DNA of 64,000 nucleotides from Stieleria magnilauensis. GTDB lineage: Bacteria > Planctomycetota > Planctomycetia > Pirellulales > Pirellulaceae. Every line of letters starts with the position of its first letter. Within the stretch, counting starts at the first letter, position 1. The stretch is from the NCBI GenBank assembly GCA_007753675.1, contig CP036432.1, positions 7,814,233 through 7,878,232 of the forward strand, given 5' to 3'. Of the stretch, positions 1 through 7,880 are shown piece by piece. The notes under the pieces are model-generated. The model ran no database searches. It was not told the origin of the DNA and worked only from the letters and a program-made list of their open reading frames with translations. A program made the translations under genes and the position numbers.

Positions 1-95
1 TCTGGCAGACCCGCATCCCGTTCGACTGTGGTCGATACATTGAAACTCTCAAACGCCGATTACCCGGTATCGTCCCCTACCTCGAAAATTCCTGA
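1..95 (+). CDS. C-terminal end of an unidentified protein (partial)
   Basis: An open frame enters from the left edge in phase with base 3 and stops at a TGA at 93-95. It gives about 30 residues that start WQTRIPFD and end VPYLENS. The composition (alternating charged and hydrophobic residues, no low-complexity bias) looks like a real C-terminus, but too little is present to assign a family. A 9-bp palindrome follows about 50 bases downstream, which is compatible with the end of a transcription unit. Confidence 0.4.
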   Translation, partial: WQTRIPFDCGRYIETLKRRLPGIVPYLENS

Positions 96-145
96 AATCC
101 GAAAACAAGCCACTTGCTCAGAGCTCAGATGTCTCGCTGCGCTCG

Positions 146-167
146 ACCCTCCCGTACACGGGAGGGT
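146..167. repeat. Perfect 9-bp hairpin downstream of the partial gene
   Basis: ACCCTCCCG at 146-154 is exactly complementary to 159-167, with a 4-base loop (TACA). No run of T follows, so a classical Rho-independent terminator is not supported. It may be a dispersed palindromic repeat or a Rho-dependent end structure. Confidence 0.5.
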
Positions 168-374
168 TACTTCCTAATTGGATGCGTATGGGGACGAGCG
201 AAGCGCGGGGAGGTCGAACGATTGACTAAGACCGCACCGACTTTCCACCGCATCGAATCCTGCCACAAACGCAAAATGTTGGTGCCGTCGCATCGACTCT
301 GTTAGCATGGAACGGGTCCTCCCGCACGTTTCGTTGTCGAGCCATTGGATGGTTGTTCGACGTGGAGAGTTGCG

Positions 375-1739
375 ATGCAAACAGAATCCACCACCGATGA
401 ATCCGATACCGAGCCTGTGGTCGGCGGGTCTCGATCATCGCTCCAGCGGCATCTTGATCGCCTGGATGTGTTGAAGGTCGGTTTGCGAAATTCCTTCGGG
501 ATCGATTTCCGAACCGCATCCCGACTGGTCCACAACGACGACGGTGAGGGGCGGTCGGAACGGTTTCATTATCTGCCCGAAGTGTTTCCGTTTCTCGATT
601 CCAGGGTGCTGTCGCTGGGCAACACACGACGTCGAGCGTACGAGTCGATCAAAGAGCAGGCGGTCGAATCATTTTGGAAACTCTACTCGGATTTCCAACC
701 GATGTTGCAAGCGGTCGCCGAATCGTCCGGCGTGGACACCGATCGGCTCGGGCCGGTGCTGGGGCGTTCGCTGCTGTTGTTTGACGCGTCGCGACGAACC
801 AAGTTTGTGACCTACTTGGAAAAGTCACTGCGGGAATCGGTCAAAAATCTGCGTGGTGAAGTGTATGCCCGGCAACTCGGGCTGCCCTTGTCCGCCGGCC
901 GCTTGGTGCCGCAGATGCAATGGGTGCTGCAGCGGGCGTCGATGCAGCGGGGGCGGCAATTGTCGGCCGAAGAATCGGATGCCGTCGTGATTGATTTTCT
1001 GACGCGTCATCGCGCGAAATTCAGTCGCGATTCGATGCGGCGGATCGCCGAGGTGATGCGCAGCGGTCGTCGCGAGGTGTCGCTGGACGTCTGCCATGAT
1101 TGGCTGGAGCCCTCGGTCGGTCAGGGCGACGGCGTTTCCGGCCCTGGCAACGTTTCTGAAGCGGGCAACGTTTCTGAAGCGGGCAACGATGGTTGGGTTG
1201 AAGAGCAGGAGGAGCGCGAGTTCCAGTTGCGTCAGATTCATGCCGCGATCGAGCGAGCGGGGTTCGACGCCGAAGAGAGTTGTGTGGTGCTGCAGCGATT
1301 GGACTTGCCCCACGATCAGGCCCGCTACGAACGCGTCGCATCCGGCGTCACGTCCGCATCGCTGCGAAAACGGGCCACGCGATTGTTGGTCCGTCTGATG
1401 GCTGCCCGCTATGCACCCCAGGCTCCGCGATTCGGCGGATTGCTGCGTCGGACGTCGTCGCAGGCCGCGGCGGAGTTGCGGCAAACGCTGGCGGAGTTCG
1501 CAGCCGAGCGGGGCTGCCGGACGGCGGCGTTGGCGGCCGAGCTTCTCAATTGGATGTCGCTGAGCACCAGTGTTTATCGCCTCTCGATCACCCAGCGGGG
1601 ACGCGTGGCGGAGTTTCTCTCGGGCGATACCGGCACCGCTCTCGCCTCGGAATCGTTTCAAAAACTCAAGGCGGCGTTGATCGAACAGGAGCGGCTCGGG
1701 TTTCCCTGTTGGAATGAAATCGCGTCGTCGCCGGAATGA
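375..1739 (+). CDS. Sigma-70-like protein of unknown role
   Basis: A 454-residue soluble protein. The ATG at 375 is chosen because GGAGAG lies about 7 bases upstream; an in-frame ATG at 345 lacks such a site. Residues about 120-200 resemble sigma-70 region 2/3 (FDASRRTKFVTYLEKSLRESV, then LPLSAGRLVPQM). After a second region-3-like block there is an acidic Gly/Asn-rich linker (about 250-280), then a region-4-like helical part (about 285-345) containing SVTS/SLRKRATRLL-type segments. The C-terminal 100 residues are helical and unassigned. The linker is encoded by an 18-bp tandem duplication. I infer a divergent sigma factor or a sigma-derived regulator, with moderate certainty. No anti-sigma gene is adjacent. 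Confidence 0.6.
   Translation: MQTESTTDESDTEPVVGGSRSSLQRHLDRLDVLKVGLRNSFGIDFRTASRLVHNDDGEGRSERFHYLPEVFPFLDSRVLSLGNTRRRAYESIKEQAVESFWKLYSDFQPMLQAVAESSGVDTDRLGPVLGRSLLLFDASRRTKFVTYLEKSLRESVKNLRGEVYARQLGLPLSAGRLVPQMQWVLQRASMQRGRQLSAEESDAVVIDFLTRHRAKFSRDSMRRIAEVMRSGRREVSLDVCHDWLEPSVGQGDGVSGPGNVSEAGNVSEAGNDGWVEEQEEREFQLRQIHAAIERAGFDAEESCVVLQRLDLPHDQARYERVASGVTSASLRKRATRLLVRLMAARYAPQAPRFGGLLRRTSSQAAAELRQTLAEFAAERGCRTAALAAELLNWMSLSTSVYRLSITQRGRVAEFLSGDTGTALASESFQKLKAALIEQERLGFPCWNEIASSPE
1146..1188 (+). repeat. In-frame 18-bp tandem duplication inside the sigma-like gene
   Basis: The unit GGCAACGTTTCTGAAGCG occurs at 1146-1163 and 1164-1181, followed by 7 bases of a third copy. It encodes GNVSEA twice, in the linker between the two sigma-like parts. 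The two copies are identical, which points to recent slippage. Confidence 0.9.
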
Positions 1740-1944
1740 AAAACACGCCCAAGGGCATCAGAATCGCTCTGACGGCGGGAGAACGCGGTGCAAAAGGCAA
1801 GCTTTCGATGGCCAAGCGTTACGAATCGACTAGAATTTAGGAGCGGGAACGCCACGACCATCGTTGGGTAACCCCTCTGCGGAGCCATTTCGGCGGGTAT
1901 CGCCGCCGCTTTGAAAGCCTATCTATCCTCTTCTTCCACTGTTA

Positions 1945-3519
1945 ATGATGAAACGAAACACCATTCTTTCAGTAATGGTCTTGTTCGCCTTTGCGCCGCA
2001 GATCGGCGCGCCGGTCGATTGCAACGCCGAGGAATTGATGTCGCCCCGGACCGCGGTTCGTTTGGGATTGGAAGAGGTGTGGCGGCGGCAAATGCGCATC
2101 CCTGCCGGAGCCGGATCCATCGTCGATCAGCAGATCATCGTCCACGAGGCCGACGCGCAAGAATTTGTCGAGGTGGTGACCAAGGCGACCGAGGGCCAAG
2201 AGTCGAAGGTGCTGTTTCGGATTCCCACCGATCAAATCGGCTCCGATGGACTGGCGATCGGCAAAGAGGAAGCCGAGCGGCTGGCCCGACGCGAAGTGAC
2301 GATGATGGCGCGGCGATACCCGGATCTGTCGATCACGTCCAAAACGTTGCCCCGTATCAAGCTCTACACCGCGGCCAATAATGGGACGCTGGAATGCCGC
2401 AATGCCGAAACCGGGACTCCGATCTGGATGACACAGGTCGGCGACGGGCAGCTGAACTATGGACGCATGGGAATCGACGATCAATTTGTCACGATCACCA
2501 ACGGCGGCAACCTGATCAAGATCGACGCGACCAACGGCGAACCGATCACCACGGTGCGAACGACCAGCATGCCGCTTTACGGCGCGATCCACGCCGGCGA
2601 TTTTTCGTTGGTGCCGACCATCCGCAACGGTGTCGAGGGCTACCCGCTGCGGGACATCACCCGTGACCCGTTCATGGAAATCGTCTCCGGGTTGGCGCTC
2701 GAGCCGCCGACCAAATCGCCGACCTCCTCGAAAATCGCGTGGGCAACCGATCGCGGTTTCGTCTACGTGATGGAACTTTCCGGCGAACCTTCGGTCTTGT
2801 TCCGTTTGAACACCGATGGAATCGTCAGCGGACGAATCGCCTCGGCTGACGGCGATCGATTTTTCTTCGGCAGTGAATCGGGGCAAGTCTACGGCTTGCG
2901 CGCGACGCGAACCGGACGCGTGTTGTGGAGTCATCCTTACGGTGAACCGTTCTACAAGGCTCCGTTCCTGGTCAACGGCCTTGTGCTGTTGCCGTCCGCT
3001 TACGGAAACCTCTTCGCCATCGACGAAAAGACCGGCTTGGGCGTTTGGGATCAAGCGATCCCGAATGTCGACGAGATCATCGGCGGGTTCGACAATCTGC
3101 TGTTCGTCCGACTGCTCAGCCAAAGCTTTGCCGCCATTGATTTGGAAGCCGGAAAAATCGTCGACATCGACAACTCGCTCAAGCCGATCAAGTTGCTCGT
3201 CAATCGCAGCACCGATCGGTTGTACCTGGTCAATTCCGTCGGAACGGTCCAGTGTCTGCGAGCGATCGGCGCCGAAAGCCCGACGATCCGACGATCGACC
3301 GATAGCGGTGATCCGGAGGACGCCGCGGAGGAAGCCAATGCACCCGAAGCCGCGACGCCGGCCGTCCCGGCAACCGATCCGTTCGGTGCCGGCGGAGACC
3401 CCTTCGGAGCCGGCGCGGCGGACCCGTTCGGTGCCGGGGGTGCGGAAATGGCCGACCCCTTTGGTGCACCCGCCGAGGCCGGAAACGATCCCTTCGGCGG
3501 CGATCCCTTTGGGAATTGA
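1945..3519 (+). CDS. Exported PQQ-type beta-propeller protein with C-terminal DPFGA repeats
   Basis: A 524-residue protein. The N-terminus has a basic start and hydrophobic core (MMKRNTILSVMVLFAFAP), then a likely cleavage near NAEE, so export by Sec is expected. Residues about 130-450 carry repeated blade-like strands ending in patterns such as LYTAANNGTLECRNAETG, VYGLRATRTGRVLW and LFAIDEKTGLGVWD, as in PQQ/quinoprotein-like propellers. These are probably structural, since no enzyme motif is evident. The last 60 residues are Ala/Gly/Pro-rich with six or so DPFG(A/G) motifs. This low-complexity tail recurs in planctomycete exported proteins and may mediate assembly or interaction. The gene is monocistronic, with a hairpin after the stop. 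Confidence 0.85.
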   Translation: MMKRNTILSVMVLFAFAPQIGAPVDCNAEELMSPRTAVRLGLEEVWRRQMRIPAGAGSIVDQQIIVHEADAQEFVEVVTKATEGQESKVLFRIPTDQIGSDGLAIGKEEAERLARREVTMMARRYPDLSITSKTLPRIKLYTAANNGTLECRNAETGTPIWMTQVGDGQLNYGRMGIDDQFVTITNGGNLIKIDATNGEPITTVRTTSMPLYGAIHAGDFSLVPTIRNGVEGYPLRDITRDPFMEIVSGLALEPPTKSPTSSKIAWATDRGFVYVMELSGEPSVLFRLNTDGIVSGRIASADGDRFFFGSESGQVYGLRATRTGRVLWSHPYGEPFYKAPFLVNGLVLLPSAYGNLFAIDEKTGLGVWDQAIPNVDEIIGGFDNLLFVRLLSQSFAAIDLEAGKIVDIDNSLKPIKLLVNRSTDRLYLVNSVGTVQCLRAIGAESPTIRRSTDSGDPEDAAEEANAPEAATPAVPATDPFGAGGDPFGAGAADPFGAGGAEMADPFGAPAEAGNDPFGGDPFGN

Positions 3520-3536
3520 GCATCGCTGTAATGCGT

Positions 3537-3562
3537 CCAGGTCGCACAATCCGACGACCTGG
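3537..3562 (+). terminator. Hairpin after the propeller gene
   Basis: CCAGGTCG at 3537-3544 pairs perfectly with 3555-3562 across a 10-base loop, 18 bases after the stop codon. There is no T tract, so termination is inferred from position only. Confidence 0.35.
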
Positions 3563-3714
3563 CAGGGGGATTCCCACTACGCATCGCAACAGCGGTGACC
3601 GACCGCCCGATGCGCTCATAGCGTTCAGAGTCCTGTTGTCGTGACGGTCGGGTCTGTTCGTCCCGCCAGCAGCGTCGACTCCTCTGCCCCCCGAGCTCCG
3701 TTCGCGGTGTCGCT

Positions 3715-4962
3715 ATGTTTTCGCAACCATCGCCATCGACCGACCCCACACCGTCGCTCGCGTTTTGCGGTGATCCATCAGCGGTTCAAACCGGCCTCGA
3801 CGCCAGCCCCGAAGTGCTTGCGTCGGAGGTTGATCAACTGGCCGATGCGTTGGCCGCCCGGTTCGAAGAGTTGACCCTGATCCATGGTCTCACTCAGCGT
3901 CTGGCCAACAGTTTGACGCTGACCGAGCAATCGCACCAAGTCGCGCGTTCGTTGCTGGATGAACTGGCGCCATGCATCGCCTCCTCGATCCTTGCGATTC
4001 ATCTCTTTCCAGGAGCGGGCCAGGAGCAGACAACCTCGCAGCGGTCGGTGATGCTGCCGCTGAGACATTCCGATGAGATCTTCGAAATCGTCGGTCACTC
4101 GATTTCCGACAGCGAACTGGTCGCCATCGTGCAGGCCACCCGCGCCAAATCCAATGAGCGCACCGGTGATTCCGGTGGCGTCGCGCTGGTCAACGATTTG
4201 CAACTCGGCAACGGAATTCGGTTGCGCGCCGTCGTGGTTCCGATTCATCGCGGCAGCACTTCGTTGGGGCAGATGGTCGCGGTTCGAACCGTGGATCAGC
4301 CCGAATTCGGAACGATCGAAGCCGACATGATGTCGTCGACGTCCACCATGCTCGCCGTCCATCTGCTGAACCAACAACAGTATCAGCAGATGCAGGGCAT
4401 GTTCGAAAGCATGATTCAATCCCTCGCTTCGGCGTTGGATGCCAAAGACGCCTACACCTGTGGCCACAGCAATCGCGTCGCCGATCTCTCGTTCCAGCTC
4501 GCCGCACGCCTCGGTTACGACGACCACGCTTTGGCAAACATCCGGATGGGCGGCATCCTTCACGACATCGGTAAGATCGGAGTCGACGATTCGGTCTTGC
4601 GCAAGCCCACGAAGCTGACGGACGAAGAGTTCGAACAGATCAAACGGCATCCCGTGTTGGGCTATGACATTCTGAAAGGGATCGAACAATTCCGTCCGAT
4701 CTTGCCGGCGGTCCGACACCATCATGAGTCTTGGGACGGATCGGGCTATCCCGACGGACTCGCCGGAAACGACATTCCACGCGACGCCCAGATCGTTGCG
4801 GTCGCCGACGCCTTTGACGCGATGTCCAGCGATCGGCCCTACCGACCCGGTATGAAGCTCGAAAACGTCGTCAAGATCTTCCGCGAAGGGCGAGGCGTCC
4901 AATGGGCCGCCGACGTCGTCGACACGCTGCTCAGCCTGCCGAATCTAAAACAACACTCCTAG
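3715..4962 (+). CDS. GAF-like plus HD-GYP domain cyclic-di-GMP phosphodiesterase
   Basis: A 415-residue cytoplasmic protein. Residues about 40-215 form a GAF-like sensory region (LANSLTLTEQSHQVARSLL through VHLLNQQQYQQ). Residues about 235-410 are an HD-GYP domain, with HSNRVADLS, the metal-binding HDIGK, HPVLGYDIL, HHHESWDGSGYPDGL and VADAFDAMSSDRPYR. These are the full set of family signatures, so an active c-di-GMP hydrolase is expected. No receiver domain or transmembrane segment is present; input must come through the GAF part. It is flanked by unrelated genes in the same direction with gaps over 190 bases, so it is probably transcribed alone. Confidence 0.93.
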   Translation: MFSQPSPSTDPTPSLAFCGDPSAVQTGLDASPEVLASEVDQLADALAARFEELTLIHGLTQRLANSLTLTEQSHQVARSLLDELAPCIASSILAIHLFPGAGQEQTTSQRSVMLPLRHSDEIFEIVGHSISDSELVAIVQATRAKSNERTGDSGGVALVNDLQLGNGIRLRAVVVPIHRGSTSLGQMVAVRTVDQPEFGTIEADMMSSTSTMLAVHLLNQQQYQQMQGMFESMIQSLASALDAKDAYTCGHSNRVADLSFQLAARLGYDDHALANIRMGGILHDIGKIGVDDSVLRKPTKLTDEEFEQIKRHPVLGYDILKGIEQFRPILPAVRHHHESWDGSGYPDGLAGNDIPRDAQIVAVADAFDAMSSDRPYRPGMKLENVVKIFREGRGVQWAADVVDTLLSLPNLKQHS

Positions 4963-4990
4963 CGCCCTCGCTTCCCACTCGCGACCCCAA

Positions 4991-5014
4991 AGTGGCGTAC
5001 GCTTCCAGCTTGCG
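4991..5014. repeat. Dispersed copy of the GTGGCGTA(A/C)GCTTCCAGCTTGCG repeat
   Basis: This 24-base stretch, just after the HD-GYP stop, matches the core of the array at 31740-32143 and a reverse-strand copy at 22345-22367. The three sites define a dispersed family in this genome. Confidence 0.7.
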
Positions 5015-5176
5015 ACCTGCCCTGCCCCACCTGACGGTAAACCCTCTTCATTCCCAGAGTCCGTTTGCGTCAATTCTGCCGGTTCGAAGCAACTATCATC
5101 AACCCGACCCTGTCGTCTTTTCGACACCTGATTAGGATTGTGTGCCAAACAGGGATGACCAGAACCGCGAGCAAGG

Positions 5177-7579
5177 ATGCTGCGATCACGGATGCGTCGA
5201 AAACCAAGATCTCTCGCTCGCTTCGGTCGACGTGAACCGATCACGGCACGTCCGTTGGCGATGTCGTCGGCGTTGTGCCTGATGGCGGTGTTCATCGGCC
5301 CGCTTGCGGCCCAGGAATCACCGTCTCGCAGCTTTCCGGAACCCGCCGCGTCGGCACAAGACGTCTCGCAGTTGGGCCGGGTCGATGCGCTGCAGGATTC
5401 GCTTCAGCAGCCGAAGGCCCTGGGACGAGGTTCCGACAACGCCGATACAAAGAAACGCGGCAATACGACGGATCTGGCGGCCGACGCGAGACTCGGCAAA
5501 CTGTTCGGCGCGGTCAGTCAAGTGGACGATCTGCCGCCGTCGCGCGAGGTGTTGGCCAACTCGCCCGCTTCGGACGCCGTCTTGCGAGCCGAGGCATTGG
5601 GCCGTCGCACGTCCGACTTGGGTGACTTGTTGCGACGCTCTAAATCCGCGCACGGGATCTCCGTGCAGAACCGAACCCCGATCATCACCGACACCAGGGT
5701 TCGCGGTCAACGCGTCGGACAGGTGCTCGCGTCGGGGTCCTATTGGGCGCCCGCTCGGATGGACTTGGATACCATGATGAGCAAGATCGACTCGCGTCTG
5801 GTCCAAGACGTCGTCTTGATCAAAGGTCCCTACGCCAGTCGTTATGGGCCGGGGTTTCGTTTCGTCGACTTGGAGTTTCTTCAGTCGCCGCGTTTCGAAC
5901 AGGGTTACGAGGGACACGGATCGACCAGTGCGACGTACAACACCAACGGCGAACAGCTTTATGGCCGCCAGTCCTACTGGGGCGGCAACGAAGACTACGG
6001 TTTTCATATCAGTTACGGCCATCGGACAGGCAACGACTACGAAACCGGCCAAGACGACTTCTTCATCCCCGCCAGCTACAAGTCTCGCGACCTGTTTGTG
6101 GCGTTCGGTTTCGATTTGTCCGATCACCAGAAAATCGAGCTGAACTTACTGCGACTCGATCAAACCGATGTCGAATTCCCCGGGCTGGTCACCGATTTGA
6201 ACTTTCTGGTCACCGACGGCTACGAGGTCACGTACACCAACGACATGCCCCTGTTTGCCGATCGCTTCACCGCCGAGGTTTGGTACAACCGCACACGGTT
6301 CGAAGGCGACACCAGGCGTCCGGCAAAACATCGCCAGATCCCGTTGCTGCGACAGACATTTTATCCGTCGTCATTCGGGGCTGACGACGGACTCACCGTG
6401 ACCGACGGCGATGCACTGTCGGGCGGGTACCGGCTGGAGTCCACGTGCTACACGAATTCCGGACAGATCTCTTGGGGAACGGACCTGATCTATTTGAACC
6501 AAGAACTCAACGAGTTTGACGTCTTCGATCCGGACACCAACGACAACAATTATCCGATCCCGCGCAGTGATTCGCTCGATATCGGGCTGTACCTGGAAAA
6601 CATCTCGCAAGTCACCGACGACGTCCTGGTGACCGGCGGCGTCCGCGTCGATGGCGTATTCACCGATTCACGCGACACGGTCGTCGGCGTGGAGGATCCG
6701 CTCAGTGAACTCGAAGACACGACGCTCGATAAAGACTTCTTTCTCGGCTCGGCGTTCTTGACTGCCACACGGACGCTCGGAAACGGTTGGAGTGCCAATG
6801 CGGGAGTCGGGTTCGCCATGCGGCAGCCGACGTTGACAGAAATGTACTCCGAATACACGTACATCGGTTCGCTGCAACGCGGATTGACGTTCTTGGACGG
6901 TGACCCCGACTTGGACCCCGAACGGCTGTATCAATACGATTTAGGCATTCAGTACCAGCAAGACTCGGTTCAACTCGGGGCGCACGTCCATCACGCGTAC
7001 ATCGAAGACTACATCACCTACGACTTGCTCGACCCGGCCGGAACCACCGACGGGTTCCAGACCGGAGCCCGATTCGTCAACACCGATTTGGCGACGCTGT
7101 GGGGCATGGAGGCTTACGGTCAAACCGATCTGACCTCGATGTTTTCGGTCTTCGGGATCGTCACCTATCTGGAAGGCCGCGACCGCAGTCGGCTCGACCC
7201 CGCCCGGCTGTCGGCGTTCGATTCGCGCAGCGCCAACGATACCGTCGATGCCGAACCGTTGCCCGGGATCGCTCCGTTGGAGGGCCGTTTGGGATTGTTG
7301 ATCCAAGACCCCTCACCCGAGCGACGCTGGGGCGTCGAACTGTTCGCCCGTGTGGTCGACAACCAAGATCGTGTTGCGGCGACGCTCGAAGAAGTCGCGA
7401 CGCCGGGATTCACCGTCTACAACATCCGCACCTATCGACGTTTCGGGGCGTTGCTGGTCACCGGCGGGATCGAAAACGTGACCGACAAATTCTACCGCGA
7501 ACACCTCGACTATCGGTCGGGTTTGGGCGTGTTCCGCCCCGGCATCGGATTCTACACCGGTGCGGAATTGACGTACTGA
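5177..7579 (+). CDS. TonB-dependent outer-membrane receptor
   Basis: An 800-residue protein. A basic N-terminus precedes a hydrophobic stretch (MSSALCLMAVFIGPLAAQ), giving a Sec signal peptide. The exact start is uncertain because several in-frame starts lie close together. A region of about 80 residues follows, and then a plug-like domain (TPIITDTRVRGQRVGQVL, VQDVVLIKGPYASRYG), where the IKGPxxxxYG motif is characteristic. About 570 residues of amphipathic strands rich in aromatic residues follow, ending in GIENVTDKFYREHLDYRSG and a terminal GAELTY; such C-termini are typical of the 22-strand barrel. The substrate cannot be told from sequence. No TonB, ExbB or binding-protein gene is adjacent. 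Confidence 0.9.
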   Translation: MLRSRMRRKPRSLARFGRREPITARPLAMSSALCLMAVFIGPLAAQESPSRSFPEPAASAQDVSQLGRVDALQDSLQQPKALGRGSDNADTKKRGNTTDLAADARLGKLFGAVSQVDDLPPSREVLANSPASDAVLRAEALGRRTSDLGDLLRRSKSAHGISVQNRTPIITDTRVRGQRVGQVLASGSYWAPARMDLDTMMSKIDSRLVQDVVLIKGPYASRYGPGFRFVDLEFLQSPRFEQGYEGHGSTSATYNTNGEQLYGRQSYWGGNEDYGFHISYGHRTGNDYETGQDDFFIPASYKSRDLFVAFGFDLSDHQKIELNLLRLDQTDVEFPGLVTDLNFLVTDGYEVTYTNDMPLFADRFTAEVWYNRTRFEGDTRRPAKHRQIPLLRQTFYPSSFGADDGLTVTDGDALSGGYRLESTCYTNSGQISWGTDLIYLNQELNEFDVFDPDTNDNNYPIPRSDSLDIGLYLENISQVTDDVLVTGGVRVDGVFTDSRDTVVGVEDPLSELEDTTLDKDFFLGSAFLTATRTLGNGWSANAGVGFAMRQPTLTEMYSEYTYIGSLQRGLTFLDGDPDLDPERLYQYDLGIQYQQDSVQLGAHVHHAYIEDYITYDLLDPAGTTDGFQTGARFVNTDLATLWGMEAYGQTDLTSMFSVFGIVTYLEGRDRSRLDPARLSAFDSRSANDTVDAEPLPGIAPLEGRLGLLIQDPSPERRWGVELFARVVDNQDRVAATLEEVATPGFTVYNIRTYRRFGALLVTGGIENVTDKFYREHLDYRSGLGVFRPGIGFYTGAELTY

Positions 7580-7635
7580 GCATAGCAGCGGTCAATGCAA
7601 ACCGGCGGTCAATCGCTGTCTGATGATGCTTAGCT

Positions 7636-7657
7636 GCCGTCGCCAGACGGCGGTTTT
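7636..7657 (+). terminator. Probable Rho-independent terminator after the receptor gene
   Basis: GCCGTC at 7636-7641 pairs with GACGGC at 7646-7651 over a GCCA loop, followed by GG and TTTT. The stem is short and the T tract minimal, but the placement 56 bases past the stop codon fits. Confidence 0.5.
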
Positions 7658-7671
7658 AGCAAGCCGAGGGC

Positions 7672-7844
7672 GGCAGAATGATGGGGTGGCAGAATGATGG
7701 GGTGGCAGAATGATGGGGTTGCAGAATGATGGGGTGGCAGAATGATGGGGTGGCAGAATGATGGGGTTGCGATTTGCGCGGTCAGAACATCATTCTGCCC
7801 CGTATGATTCTGCCACCTCCAATCATTCTGTCATTTCTGCAACC
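7672..7844. repeat. Six 16-bp tandem repeats facing degenerate inverted copies
   Basis: Six head-to-tail copies of GGCAGAATGATGGGGT fill 7672-7767; two have T for the first G. After a 20-base gap, 7788-7844 contains at least two clear and two weaker copies in inverted orientation (CATCATTCTGCCCC, GATTCTGCCACC). The arrangement can fold into a long cruciform or stem between two convergent genes. A related 14-bp array lies at 42387-42428, also between convergent genes. Confidence 0.9.
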
Positions 7845-7880
7845 TGTTGAAAGTCTCGGCGAACACCCGCCACGCGGCGA

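Noticed and set aside
114-305. 63-codon plus-strand frame near the left edge
   Set aside because: It runs through the hairpin repeat, has no ribosome site and no protein-like pattern.
1969-3549. 526-codon minus-strand frame opposite the propeller gene
   Set aside because: No signal peptide, ribosome site or family pattern; the plus frame has all of these.
7672-7844. CRISPR array
   Set aside because: The repeats are contiguous with no spacers.
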